Positions 9,439 through 19,293 of a stretch of 64,000 nucleotides of DNA are shown piece after piece. The notes under the pieces were generated by a model, which searched no databases, had not been told where the DNA came from, and saw only the letters and a list, made by a program, of their open reading frames with translations. Numbering within the stretch: the stretch's first letter is position 1; each line of letters starts with the position of its first letter. The position numbers and the translations under genes were made by a program. The stretch lies in the NCBI RefSeq assembly GCF_011421425.1, contig NZ_WPCW01000004.1, positions 62,001 through 126,000 on the forward strand. Direction: 5' to 3'. Source of the DNA: Streptococcus catagoni (GTDB lineage Bacteria; Bacillota; Bacilli; Lactobacillales; Streptococcaceae).

Positions 9439-11709
9439 TTATATTTCTAACTCAGGAAAGAGCTTGGCAAGGATTTTAGGAGTCAGGCTCTGTCCTGGCC
9501 CCTGATGACAGTATGTATGCATATACATAGAGGGGTTGAAATTAAGCTCAATGCAGTGACAGTTAGGCTCTTCAGGACTGGCCTTGACTGCCAGATCTGG
9601 GATGATAAGGTCAACCCCACAGACCCAAGCTCCCATAGCTTCAGCCATCTGAGCGGCTAGTAGCTTGTAGGAAGGATCCATGCTGTCTGTCATATCAACT
9701 GAGTCACCACCGGTTGAGATATTGGAATTGCGCCTTAGGTTGACCTTGGCGCCCTGATCTAAGATACTGTCTTCACTGTAGCCTTCTTGAGCCAGCATCA
9801 GTTTTTCAATCTTACCCAGCTGGATTTTCTCAAGGGGGGAGCGGTGGTCAGAACCACGTAGAGGATCTTGATTTTTGATTTGGATCAGTTCTTTGATACT
9901 GTGCTTGCCATCGCCAACCACATTGGCAGCTAGCCTCAGAAGAACCGCCTGACACTTGCCATCAAGGATAAAGAAACGATATTCAGTTCCTGGGATAAAG
10001 TCTTCGACCAGGACTTCCTTGTCTTCAGAAAAAGCAATATCTAGGGCTTTTTCATAGTCTTCCTGACTGGCTGGTCTTTGAAAGATGGAGATCCCTAGGC
10101 CAAAGTTGGTTGACTTGGGCTTAACCACTATGGCCTTGTCAGCTATTTGAGCGTAGTAGCGCAGAGCCTGATCCTTGCTGGCAAATTCCCGCCCTCCTGG
10201 TGTGGGGAAGCCTGCCTGGTCTAAGATTTTTTTGGTGACGGTCTTGTTGGCCATGGCCAAGGGGACGATGTAGGTGTCCTTGGAGGTCATGTTGCCGTTT
10301 TTGACATACTCTACATGGTCACCATGCCAGAGTTTTAAGAACTGGTCTTCCTCATCTAGGATTTCTAGATGGACGCCCTTTTGGATGACATCAAACATAA
10401 GCATCTGCGTAGACAGTTCCATGCTTTCATAGCCCTTAAGTGCGTAGGGAGCCTCTTTAGCCTCTTCTTGGTACTTTCTAGCTACTTTGAGTCCAAAATC
10501 AGCCAGGGAAGCGTCAGTGATTTTCTTGGATAGTCGGCCGCCTAGGGTCAGTTCTGGCTTGTTTAGAGCTTCTTTTATTTTCTTAAGGAGTTCTTGGTAG
10601 TAGTCTTCTAAGGCGAAGTGCTGGATCAGCTCTGTCATGGCTTGGATCAGTTTTTGAGCCTGGGCTTGGGCTTGATTAGGTAGGGGCTCTAGGGGGTCAG
10701 CCAGGGCTATTTTTTCGTTCAGTTCTTTGGCCTTTTCTAGGCTGTGACTGGTCTCTTCTACTTCCAAGTCATCCAGCCAGATCAAAGTCAGGATGAAGAG
10801 TTGGAAGCTGTCCAGGGTCTCTTGGGAGATGCCTAGGGGATCAAAGGGGTCTATGTCAAAGTTACGGAACTCGATGTAGCTGATGCCCTTTTCTAGGTAG
10901 TCGCGGCTCTTTTTGCTGCCTCGCAGGCGAACGGGTGAGTAGAACTCTTTTTCTAGGGAGAGGGCGCCGCTTCTTAGGGCCTCCTCCATATCAGCTATAT
11001 AAGCTTCAAGGGAAGAAAAGGAGATGCGGACACGCTCGTCATTGGCGTAGCCATAAGCTTTGCTGGCACGTAGGGAGCGGACGGTTTTTGGGACTGGTTG
11101 GGGGTAAAAGTTTTTTTCGGCTATGGGGCTAGCGCCATAGAGGTAGGTCACAAACCATTGGTAGTTAAGGAATTGTCTGGCTACCTTCATGTAGAGCTGG
11201 TTTTTGAAGCTGGTGTAGTCCTTGAGGGAGCTCTCTTCAAAGAGCAGTTGGCTAAGTTTTTTGCCCAGTTCAAAGTTATAGTGGATACCAGAGATGGACT
11301 GGCGCAGTTTTCCGTAGGATCTAGCTAGTTGCTTGCGGTAGGCCACTTCCTCTGGGTCTTCTAGCTTGGCGATCTGGATGTCTTTTTCTTCTAGATAGGG
11401 CGGCATGGAAAGAGGCCAGATCATTTGGTCTTCTTCTAGGCTTCTTTGGGCAACATTAGAGATGGCCTTGAGGCGTCGTCTGGCCTCCCGGGTGGACTTT
11501 GAGATGGGGGTGATCAGTTCCATCTGTTCTTCACTAAAGTCGGTCTGGATATAGGGGTGGTAGCTGCGTGACCCCAGTTCTTTAGGATGGTCTGTTTGGG
11601 CTAATTTTCCCTGCGGGGTGATTCTTAGGCCTTCGCGTTCGATGCCAAAGGTAGCCTCTAAGATGGGGCTAGTTTTTGGCAACTTTTGTAGTAAATGATT
11701 TAAGACCAA
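9439..11709 (-). CDS. gshAB: Bifunctional glutathione synthetase GshAB (GshF)
   Basis: 756 residues, the typical length of the fused enzyme of streptococci and Listeria, which makes glutathione from Glu, Cys and Gly in two ATP-dependent steps. The N-terminal ~450 residues are the gamma-glutamylcysteine ligase part (FGIEREGLRITPQG at residue ~22, IHYNFELG, YIEFRNFDIDPFDP). The C-terminal ~280 residues are an ATP-grasp domain (IVVKPKSTNFGLGISIF, VLVEDFIPGTEYRFFILDGK, ELNFNPSMYMHTYCHQGPG) serving as glutathione synthetase. It stands alone between two minus-strand terminators. Glutathione would supply the glutathionyl-hydroquinone reductase at 54.5 kb and protect against oxidants. Confidence 0.95.
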   Translation of the reverse strand: MVLNHLLQKLPKTSPILEATFGIEREGLRITPQGKLAQTDHPKELGSRSYHPYIQTDFSEEQMELITPISKSTREARRRLKAISNVAQRSLEEDQMIWPLSMPPYLEEKDIQIAKLEDPEEVAYRKQLARSYGKLRQSISGIHYNFELGKKLSQLLFEESSLKDYTSFKNQLYMKVARQFLNYQWFVTYLYGASPIAEKNFYPQPVPKTVRSLRASKAYGYANDERVRISFSSLEAYIADMEEALRSGALSLEKEFYSPVRLRGSKKSRDYLEKGISYIEFRNFDIDPFDPLGISQETLDSFQLFILTLIWLDDLEVEETSHSLEKAKELNEKIALADPLEPLPNQAQAQAQKLIQAMTELIQHFALEDYYQELLKKIKEALNKPELTLGGRLSKKITDASLADFGLKVARKYQEEAKEAPYALKGYESMELSTQMLMFDVIQKGVHLEILDEEDQFLKLWHGDHVEYVKNGNMTSKDTYIVPLAMANKTVTKKILDQAGFPTPGGREFASKDQALRYYAQIADKAIVVKPKSTNFGLGISIFQRPASQEDYEKALDIAFSEDKEVLVEDFIPGTEYRFFILDGKCQAVLLRLAANVVGDGKHSIKELIQIKNQDPLRGSDHRSPLEKIQLGKIEKLMLAQEGYSEDSILDQGAKVNLRRNSNISTGGDSVDMTDSMDPSYKLLAAQMAEAMGAWVCGVDLIIPDLAVKASPEEPNCHCIELNFNPSMYMHTYCHQGPGQSLTPKILAKLFPELEI

Positions 11710-11845
11710 AATACGTGTTCTCCTTAGCTTTCATGTCTTTGTTCCAGTTTACAATTTTAGGAGCGGAAAAACAATTTTCCGCTAGCTGATTTCTTAAAGC
11801 TTTTGAAAGCTTTTTTAGGTATTGACTGCGCTTACAAATAATCTG

Positions 11846-11869
11846 AAAAAAAGAGCCGAAGCTCTTTTT
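11846..11869 (-). terminator. Intrinsic terminator of the XpaC-TelA operon
   Basis: AAAAAGAGC-CGAA-GCTCTTTTT: a 9-bp stem with a stable tetraloop and flanking A/T tracts, overlapping the stop codon of the TelA-like gene. A second hairpin (AGCGGAAAA / TTTTCCGCT, 11762-11783) lies in the gshAB leader and has no T run. Confidence 0.75.
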
Positions 11870-13121
11870 AATGATCAACTTCCTCTTGGGTGTCGCGTCC
11901 TTGGTCAAGCAGCGCCTTGACGATCTTTTCGTCTCTTAGCTTGACGGAGTCGTTAATGGTCTCAGCTGACTTGATAATGCTTTTCTCAAGCTCTGCTCGT
12001 TTTTGACGTCCCTGGTCAATGGCCGCAATAATGCCGCTGTTTTGAGCGACCAGGCTCTCAGCCAAGGCAGTGACGGACTTGATGGATAGGGTCGGGTTCT
12101 GGGCAGAAGATTCTATGGCTGGGATGGCCTCCTTGCTGGTTTGAGCCAACATCTCTAAGGCTGCATTGTTGGCCTTGATAATGGCATCAGTAGTAGCCCC
12201 AGACTTGACAGACTGTTGGAGCATGCCCAGCTGGGCAATGGATAGCTTCATAGTTGGTAGGGTATTACGGCGGAGCATGCCCAGTTTTTGCCGCATGTCT
12301 GAGGAAACCTTAACCAGATTGCGCATTTGTGGAGTAGTAGCCCAGGCCACATAGAGGCGGCTGACATACTCGGTGTGTTGCTGCTCCAGGGTATTGATAA
12401 CCTCAGTGGTGCGAGCCAGCTTATTACTGGTCTTTTGGTATTCTGGGCTGGTAGACTCAAGGCCTGCCAAGGCTTCTTGAAGGTCAAGAGCACGCTTTGA
12501 AGCTTCTTTTTGGCTGGCTTCTAGAAAAGCAATAACTCCAACCAGATTTTCTATGGACTTGGTGTTGTCTTCGATCAGTAGCTCTGCAGAAACAATGTTG
12601 CGGGCCAAGGTGTCTTCTTGCTTGACCACAGCAGCAGCCATGCCATCCATCTTTTGCTCAATGGTCTGAGCATCAAAATAAAACTCCTGCAGGGTGTTCT
12701 TGCTTTGTTTGAAGAGCTTTTGTAGCAGGTTGGGCTTTTTTTTATCCAGATCAGCGGCCTGGACATCCTTATACTTGGCAATAAAGCCATTGAGCTCCTG
12801 ATTGGTCTTTTTCAAAAGGTCATCAACCTGGGGAATTTGGATCTTTTTCTGCTCTGCCAGGATATGGTTAACAGTGTTGTTAACGGCTTCGACTGCTGAC
12901 TGGCCAAAGTCGAGTAGGGCATTTTGATCTGACAAGAAGGAATCAACCAGGGCTGGCGCTTTTGCTCTGATTTTGGCCTCTTGTTCAGGGCTCAGCTTTT
13001 CCAAAAAAGAAATGGTTTTGACAGAAGGGTTTTCCTCAGCAGTCACAATCTCTGTGGTCTTATCCTTGCTTGAGAGGGTGCTGCTTGCGATTTGGTCGAT
13101 ATCAAAGTTAAATTCAGACAT
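11868..13121 (-). CDS. TelA-family (toxic anion resistance) protein
   Basis: 417 residues of the TelA family (PF05816), soluble and mostly helical with coiled-coil segments; no membrane span is seen. The N terminus is variable and acidic; conserved stretches include VDDLLKKTNQELNGFIAKY and LYVAWATTPQMRNLVKVSSD. TelA proteins are linked to tellurite and envelope-stress tolerance, but the molecular role is unsettled. It follows the XpaC-like gene by 16 bases on the same strand; the XpaC-TelA pair is a recurring operon in Firmicutes and suggests a joint envelope-related function. A terminator overlaps its stop codon. Confidence 0.85.
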   Translation of the reverse strand: MSEFNFDIDQIASSTLSSKDKTTEIVTAEENPSVKTISFLEKLSPEQEAKIRAKAPALVDSFLSDQNALLDFGQSAVEAVNNTVNHILAEQKKIQIPQVDDLLKKTNQELNGFIAKYKDVQAADLDKKKPNLLQKLFKQSKNTLQEFYFDAQTIEQKMDGMAAAVVKQEDTLARNIVSAELLIEDNTKSIENLVGVIAFLEASQKEASKRALDLQEALAGLESTSPEYQKTSNKLARTTEVINTLEQQHTEYVSRLYVAWATTPQMRNLVKVSSDMRQKLGMLRRNTLPTMKLSIAQLGMLQQSVKSGATTDAIIKANNAALEMLAQTSKEAIPAIESSAQNPTLSIKSVTALAESLVAQNSGIIAAIDQGRQKRAELEKSIIKSAETINDSVKLRDEKIVKALLDQGRDTQEEVDH

Positions 13122-13137
13122 GGGGTCTCCTTATCCT

Positions 13138-13989
13138 CTATAGGTTTTCCTTGTAGCTTTGTTTGGATTGCTCTTGCATCAGGCGGAGGCTGACGTCAAA
13201 GTCCTTGAGGTCACTCTCATTTAGTTTTCTTAGCGTCTCGTCCAGATCTAGGTCAAACTGCTTGAGGGCTTCTAGGGCTTGGCTCAGTCGTTTTTCGGCA
13301 TTGTAATAGTCCTTGGGTGAGGCCTTCATCTTCAGGTAGCCCTCTAGGATCTGGTAGAAATGCTGCATGCTACTTTCGTGCAGAGCGGTCAGCTCGGCCT
13401 TGTTATCAGCCTTGTCGATCTTTTCAAGGATACTCTTGTGGTCTCTCTGGATGCTCTTATAGACCTCTGTTAGCTCTGGCGCTTCTTCGGTAATCATCCT
13501 GTCATAGATCTGATCCTGTCCCAGCTGGCTGTTCACTTGTAGCTGTTCCAGCTGTAATCTGGTGTCTACCTTGATATCATCAGCTCTTTTGTTGATCCTT
13601 TGGTAGACATTTGGGGGCAGTTGTGCTCTGAGTTCATAGGTCTCGTTTTTGATGTAGTTGATCTTTGGCAGCAGCTGATCAGCAAGCAGCCTAAAATTAT
13701 TGTAGTCCTGCTCAAGCAGATACTGGTCTAGTAATTTGCTTTGCTTGTCAGCCATATGGATGGTGTCTTTCAGATCCTGGATCCTCTTTGCGATCTTCTG
13801 GGCTTCTAGCTGCTTTCTCCTCTTTCCAACCCGCCTAAAGCCAATACCCAAAAGTAGGGCTGTGATTACTAACAAGTTGTTTGGTATAAAGGTTTTGAGG
13901 GTGCTTAGAATGATCACATAGACAATAAACCAGATCCACTTGGGCAATCTGGGGATGAATTGAATAATAGAATCATATTTTTTTATCAT
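13138..13989 (-). CDS. XpaC-like membrane protein (5-bromo-4-chloroindolyl phosphate hydrolysis family)
   Basis: 283 residues. The N-terminal ~50 hold two hydrophobic segments (WIWFIVYVIILSTL and LLVITALLLGIGF) followed by an Arg/Lys cluster (RRVGKRRKQ), anchoring the protein with its helical bulk in the cytoplasm. The rest is coiled-coil-like (YNNFRLLADQLLPKINYIKNE, SLRLMQEQSKQ). This fits the XpaC family (PF10112), named for a hydrolysis phenotype in Bacillus, though no phosphatase motif is visible. It is the first gene of the two-gene operon with the TelA-like protein. Promoter elements upstream on the minus strand are not clear. Confidence 0.75.
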   Translation of the reverse strand: MIKKYDSIIQFIPRLPKWIWFIVYVIILSTLKTFIPNNLLVITALLLGIGFRRVGKRRKQLEAQKIAKRIQDLKDTIHMADKQSKLLDQYLLEQDYNNFRLLADQLLPKINYIKNETYELRAQLPPNVYQRINKRADDIKVDTRLQLEQLQVNSQLGQDQIYDRMITEEAPELTEVYKSIQRDHKSILEKIDKADNKAELTALHESSMQHFYQILEGYLKMKASPKDYYNAEKRLSQALEALKQFDLDLDETLRKLNESDLKDFDVSLRLMQEQSKQSYKENL

Positions 13990-14221
13990 AGGGTCACTTT
14001 CTAAAGCCAGTTTTTGTCATGCTGACTTACCCATATTTTACCCTAAAAAAGTCATTTCTAAAAGGCAATAGTGGAGATTTTCTGTATTCTTTTGGAGCTT
14101 AATTAGAAAGATCAAAAAAGGGTCAATGCTGGGCTGTTTCTCAAGCAATGTTCGGTTTTTGTTTGTTTTGAGGTTTTTGAGGCTTCTTCTAATGATTTTT
14201 TTCTTAATGATCTTAAAAAAG

Positions 14222-14251
14222 TTGGCTAAAAATTTCACTTTTTGCTATAAT
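14222..14251 (+). promoter_or_regulatory. Promoter of purA with ~90-base leader
   Basis: TTGGCT (14222-14227) and TATAAT (14246-14251) with an 18-base spacer. The leader to 14351 holds a GCAGG ... CCTGC hairpin (14270-14286). I see no PurR box or purine riboswitch core here. The remaining 13990-14221 stretch carries nothing I can assign beyond the start region of the XpaC gene. Confidence 0.65.
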
Positions 14252-14345
14252 GGAGTGTAAGGTAAACTTGCAGGTGAGATTCCTGCCCTGTTTTCAAGAA
14301 AGGTGAAGGCCTCTGCTCACATCGTGGAGTAAACCTATATTGTAA

Positions 14346-15644
<1,299 letters not shown>

Positions 15645-15650
15645 AAGAAG

Positions 15651-15682
15651 AAAGAGGAGAACAAACATTCCCCTCTTTTTTT
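15651..15682 (+). terminator. Terminator of purA
   Basis: AAAGAGG (15651-15657) pairs with CCTCTTT (15672-15678), running into a seven-T tract just after the purA stop codon. Confidence 0.7.
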
Positions 15683-15849
15683 GGTGTTTTCATAAGGAAT
15701 CTGATGACGGCAGGGCTTATTGCGAACGGAGTGAGCAGCTAAAAAATGTTAAAAAAAGCCAAATTGGAGGGACTTCTCAGATTAAAACGGTCTGAAAATG
15801 TGGTTAAAATGAATGATAAATGTATTTAAAATGAGTTATTAAACTAATC

Positions 15850-15863
15850 TTATAACGCTTACA
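15850..15863. promoter_or_regulatory. Candidate cre (CcpA) site, adhesin copy 1
   Basis: TTATAACGCTTACA matches the cre consensus TGNNARCGNWWWCA at every fixed position except G2. It is conserved in the second adhesin upstream region (19294) although neighbouring bases differ, and lies ~30 bases above the -35 box. CcpA control is inference. Confidence 0.35.
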
Positions 15864-15893
15864 TTAGAAAAACTAAGAAATTATAAAAAATAT

Positions 15894-15922
15894 TTGACAT
15901 GTCTAAAAGTTTAAGTTAAACT
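15894..15922 (+). promoter_or_regulatory. Promoter of adhesin gene 1
   Basis: Perfect -35 TTGACA (15894-15899), 17-base spacer, -10 TAAACT (15917-15922). An equivalent promoter with the same boxes and spacing precedes adhesin gene 2. Transcription would begin near 15929, giving a leader of ~195 bases. Confidence 0.75.
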
Positions 15923-16003
15923 GGGCAAAGTGTGATTTAAGAGATCAACCTAAATTGAAGTCAGATCGAAAGTAAATAAAATGTTTGATTAAGGAATGAC
16001 AAA

Positions 16004-16039
16004 AAGAAGCAGGCCGCAGCTTGCCTCTTATTTTTATTG
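16004..16039 (+). promoter_or_regulatory. Leader hairpin with U-rich tail (possible attenuator), copy 1
   Basis: AAGAAGCAGG (16004-16013) pairs with CTTGCCTCTT (16020-16029), including one G-U pair and one A-C mismatch, followed by ATTTTTATTG. This resembles an intrinsic terminator inside the 5' leader, ~85 bases before the start codon. In copy 2 the same stem exists with a different loop and with the G-U pair changed to G-C, so the fold rather than the sequence is kept. Confidence 0.5.
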
Positions 16040-16123
16040 TTCAAGGTTTGGAGAGACCTAAATATAAAAATAGTCCTTCTCTTAAGGGTTCTGATTTTGA
16101 AGAAGAGAGTAGAGAGAGAAAAC

Positions 16124-19100
16124 ATGTATACAAAACAAGAAAAAACGTTCCGTTTTTCCCTGCGCAAGGCTAGCTTTGGCCTTGTGTCCGTGGCCATTGC
16201 TGGCCTATTTTTGCTAGCTAGCCCCCAAAAAGCCGCAGCAGAAGAGGTTGACCCGCAAATAGCGGCAAGCTCAGCTTTAAAAGAAGCAGAGCCTGCGGCA
16301 GCGCTGGTTAGCCCTGCTGCAGCAGCACCTGCATCAGAGCCAGTTGCAGCTACCCCCCTAGCTCAACCTAGTACTGCACCGTCAGTGGCTTCCGCAGCCC
16401 CAGTAGCTGCATCTCAACCTAGTTCTGTTTCAGTAGCTCCTGTAGCTGTAGACCTAGCTCCGGCTGCTGAAGTTACAGCTCCTGCAGCTCCTACAGCTGA
16501 AGCAGCCTCTGAAACACAAGCCTTCCCAACAAGTGTCGTAACAGGTAGTGATGTGTCTAATAAAATGACAGATGTGAAGATCGAGGTCAAGTCAAATGAG
16601 ACGGTCAAGCCTTTTGAAGCAGATAAACTTTACTTAAATTATGAAATGAAAGTAAAGTCTGGTGTGAAAGGAGGAGACTTCTTCACCATTAAGATTCCTG
16701 ATCAAGTTAATGTACACGGAATTTCCAAAGAAACATCACTGCCAGATATTACAAGTGAGGGTGGCACAGAAGTTCTTGCCAAAGGTACTGATGGTAAAGA
16801 TGGTACTGTAAAATATGTTTTTCAGGAAATTGTAAATACAAAAAGTAATCTTGAACTACATGTAAACTTCCCTGTTTTTATTGATCCCGTTAAAGTTCCC
16901 AATGATCAAACAAATATCAATTTAGTCACCTCTATCAATGGAACTAAAGGTGAGAAAGTAATCTCTGTAGAGTATGGTAGACGTAATAAGCAAGGTGTTT
17001 ATCAACAGTATTTTGAACATCAAGGTGCGAGTTTAAAAAGTACCATTTATGAGGTAGATGTAACAGCTGGAAGATTTAAACAAGTTATTTATGTAAATCC
17101 CACTGGTGGTAATTACCAACTATACCGTGTTTTTGGTGAAAAAAAGAATGATGGATTAATGTATTCACAGGATAAAACAACAATAAAAGTTTATGAAGTT
17201 GCTAATAAGAATCTGTTAAATCATAGTATGTATGTAAATCCTGACTCAAAGAATAATCTTACTGAGGTACATTTCTTCACCTATTTTATTGATGGGTACT
17301 ATGTAGTTGATTTTAATAAATATATTACTAAGCCTTATATTATAATTGTAGAATCTGATTATAACCCAAATAAAAATTTACAATTATTTACCACAACACA
17401 AGAATATAAACATTACCTAGAATTTGAAAATACCATTAAGCTTTACAATGGTGATGGTTCGGGACATGGAGAACAAGTCCCACCTCAAATGGCTCCGCTT
17501 CAGGATCAACCAGTAGCAGAAGACATAGCTTTACCTACGCCAGATGGAATAGAAATTATTATAGAACCTATTCATTTTCCTGTCCCTGAAATTGAAGAAG
17601 AAGTTCTTATTGGTACAGAAGATCATCCTTTCCTAGAAGGAACAGAAGTTCCTGAAGAACTTCTTATTGAGATTGAAGAGGAAGTTCTTATTCCAGAAAA
17701 TATCTACTTGGATGGTGAGGCAGTTCCTGAAGATTTACCGACCAATGACCTTATTTTGGATGGTGTTGAAATTCCAGAAACAAGGGAAGTTCCAACTTTA
17801 GATATCTATGTTGAAGAATTTCCAGAACTTCCTATGCTAGAAGGTGAAGAAGTTCTTGAAGATTTCCCTACTTATGACCTTATTTTGGGTGGTGTTGAAA
17901 TTCCAGAAACAAGGGAAGTTCCAATTTTGGATATTTATGTTGAAGAATTTCTAGAACTTCCTATGTTAGAAGGTGAAGAAATACCAGAGACCCCTTCTTT
18001 AGATGGTGAGGCAGTTCCTGAAGCTTTACCGACCAATGACCTTATTTTGGATGGTATTGAAATTCCAGAAATAAGGGAAGTTCCAATTTTGGATATTTAT
18101 GTTGAAGAATTTCTAGAACTTCCTATGTTAGAAGGTGAAGAAATACCAGAGACCCCTTCTTTAGATGGTGAGGCAGTTCTTCAAGATTTACCGACCAATG
18201 ACCTTATTTTGGATGGTGTTGAAATTCCAGAAACAAGGGAGGTTCCAATTTTGGATATTTATGTTGAAGAATTTCTAGAACTTCCTATGTTAGAAGGTGA
18301 AGAAATACCAGAGACCCCTTCTTTAGAAGGTGAGGAATTTCCTGAAGCTTTACCGACCAATGACCTTATTCTGGATGGTGTTGAAATTCCAGAAACAAGG
18401 GAGGTTCCAATTTTGGATATTTATGTTGAAGAATTTCTAGAACTTCCTATCTTAGATGGTCAAGAAGTCCCAGAGGTCACTGTCCCAACGATAGATTTTG
18501 AAGTGGAGGAAATGTTAGAATTTCCTATGCTAGATGGTCAGCCTGTGCCTGAGCCAGAAGTGGAATTTTCTGAACTTGAGATTATCATTGAGGGTCAAAC
18601 CTTTGAAATCACCTTTGATACAGGTTCTTATGAGGAGACTGGTGCCTACCCAATTCAAACTGACCTTGTCATCGAGGAAGAAACTGAAACTAGCCCTCTA
18701 ATTGAGATCAGCTATGCGACCAGCTTTGGAGAGAGTGGTCAATACCCAGCCGAGAGCGTGCTTACTACTGAGGAAGAAAGTGACTTTGCTCCAGTAGTAG
18801 ACTTTACCTATGACACAGTGGTTGAGGAGAGCGGCCAATATCCGGCTGAAACTCTTCTAATCATTGAAGAGGACACTGAGACTGCTCCTACAGTGGCTCC
18901 AGACTTGTCGTCCCTTCCAGAGGAAGGTGAAGAAGAGCCTCTTTCTGTCCCAGAAACAAGCCCACAAGCACCTCAACAGGAGGCTAGCTCGGCTAAGGAA
19001 AGTCCTAAGTCAGAACAGCTTCAACCAAAGCAAGTTCAAGCTAAAACAATGTCTAAGAGCGCAGCTATTATCCTGCCAGAAACAGCAGACCAAAAAGACT

Positions 19101-19195
19101 CTAAGGTCTTGCTCGGCTTTATCTTGACCCTAAGTTCTCTACTTCTTGGTCTTCTTGGCTTCAAAGCTGAAAGAAAAGCCAAGGCGCAAAAGTGA
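16124..19195 (+). CDS. Cell-wall-anchored MSCRAMM-like adhesin 1 (fibrinogen/fibronectin-binding type)
   Basis: 1,023 residues. I start at the ATG at 16124 (GAGAGAGAAAAC before it) because the frame upstream opens only with a TTG inside the leader hairpin. Order: export signal of YSIRK type (FRFSLRKASFGLVSVAIAG, cleavage near residue 39); Ala/Pro/Ser-rich segment to ~130; two Ig-like domains (~140-290 and 290-445). The first has VKYVFQEIVNTKSN, like the TYTFTDYVD motif of staphylococcal Clf/Sdr adhesins. The second has FKQVIYVNP and ends with a latch-like strand before YNGDGSGHGE. Then an acidic Glu/Pro/Ile repeat stalk, three fibronectin-binding-like repeats (~812-925), a linker, LPETA, a membrane span and a Lys/Arg tail. 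Dock-lock-latch binding of fibrinogen and beta-zipper binding of fibronectin are inferred from the family. Confidence 0.8.
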   Translation: MYTKQEKTFRFSLRKASFGLVSVAIAGLFLLASPQKAAAEEVDPQIAASSALKEAEPAAALVSPAAAAPASEPVAATPLAQPSTAPSVASAAPVAASQPSSVSVAPVAVDLAPAAEVTAPAAPTAEAASETQAFPTSVVTGSDVSNKMTDVKIEVKSNETVKPFEADKLYLNYEMKVKSGVKGGDFFTIKIPDQVNVHGISKETSLPDITSEGGTEVLAKGTDGKDGTVKYVFQEIVNTKSNLELHVNFPVFIDPVKVPNDQTNINLVTSINGTKGEKVISVEYGRRNKQGVYQQYFEHQGASLKSTIYEVDVTAGRFKQVIYVNPTGGNYQLYRVFGEKKNDGLMYSQDKTTIKVYEVANKNLLNHSMYVNPDSKNNLTEVHFFTYFIDGYYVVDFNKYITKPYIIIVESDYNPNKNLQLFTTTQEYKHYLEFENTIKLYNGDGSGHGEQVPPQMAPLQDQPVAEDIALPTPDGIEIIIEPIHFPVPEIEEEVLIGTEDHPFLEGTEVPEELLIEIEEEVLIPENIYLDGEAVPEDLPTNDLILDGVEIPETREVPTLDIYVEEFPELPMLEGEEVLEDFPTYDLILGGVEIPETREVPILDIYVEEFLELPMLEGEEIPETPSLDGEAVPEALPTNDLILDGIEIPEIREVPILDIYVEEFLELPMLEGEEIPETPSLDGEAVLQDLPTNDLILDGVEIPETREVPILDIYVEEFLELPMLEGEEIPETPSLEGEEFPEALPTNDLILDGVEIPETREVPILDIYVEEFLELPILDGQEVPEVTVPTIDFEVEEMLEFPMLDGQPVPEPEVEFSELEIIIEGQTFEITFDTGSYEETGAYPIQTDLVIEEETETSPLIEISYATSFGESGQYPAESVLTTEEESDFAPVVDFTYDTVVEESGQYPAETLLIIEEDTETAPTVAPDLSSLPEEGEEEPLSVPETSPQAPQQEASSAKESPKSEQLQPKQVQAKTMSKSAAIILPETADQKDSKVLLGFILTLSSLLLGLLGFKAERKAKAQK
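17747..18460 (+). repeat. Acidic stalk repeats of adhesin 1 (five units, 54-residue period)
   Basis: Units recognisable by DLILDGVEIPE begin at 17747, 17876, 18038, 18200 and 18362. The last three spacings are exactly 162 bases (54 residues); the first is 129 (43 residues), lacking the ETPSLDGEAVPE part. Near-identity of neighbouring copies shows recent expansion, so copy number probably varies between strains. Each unit carries VEIPETREVPILDIYVEEF. Confidence 0.85.
18560..18900 (+). repeat. Fibronectin-binding-like repeats of adhesin 1
   Basis: Three units of ~32-38 residues: FEITFDTGSYEETGAYPIQT...IEEETE, IEISYATSFGESGQYPAES...TEEESD, and VDFTYDTVVEESGQYPAET...IEEDTE. They share the layout of known tandem beta-zipper repeats (hydrophobic-acidic strand with D[ST], then SGQ or G, then EEDTE). 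Adhesin 2 carries three equivalent units. Binding is inferred, not shown. Confidence 0.65.
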
Positions 19196-19293
19196 AATAG
19201 CTGAGCTTTTGAGTAAGTGTTTACATGAAAAATGTCTGAAAATGTGGGAAAAGTGTTTTCATTATGTGTCTTAAATGAGTAAGTAAATTAATC

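Noticed and set aside
10935..11328. Plus-strand open frames across the gshAB gene
   Set aside because: They are antisense to conserved glutamate-cysteine ligase codons and have no ribosome sites or family resemblance.
11762..11783. AGCGGAAAA/TTTTCCGCT hairpin as a terminator or riboswitch
   Set aside because: No T run on either strand and no aptamer-like neighbourhood; listed only as a leader hairpin of gshAB.
11669..11908. Minus-strand 79-codon frame between gshAB and the TelA-like gene
   Set aside because: It overlaps the ends of both neighbours and a terminator, and its residues are unlike any coding stretch; treated as non-coding.
14038..14238. Lysine-rich minus-strand frame upstream of purA
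   Set aside because: AT-rich composition alone explains it; there is no ribosome site and it lies in the promoter region.
16037..16123. In-frame extension upstream of adhesin 1 (and likewise 19479-19565 for adhesin 2) starting with TTG
   Set aside because: It begins inside the leader hairpin tail, has no ribosome site, and the peptide is not a signal sequence. The ATG at 16124/19566 with the YSIRK-type signal is the real start.
15961..16197. Minus-strand frames present in both adhesin leaders
   Set aside because: They appear twice only because the leader is duplicated, and they are antisense to the conserved signal peptide.
17747..18460. Regularly spaced 162-base repeats as a possible CRISPR-like array
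   Set aside because: The repeats are in frame, much longer than CRISPR repeats, have no unique spacers, and encode the acidic stalk.
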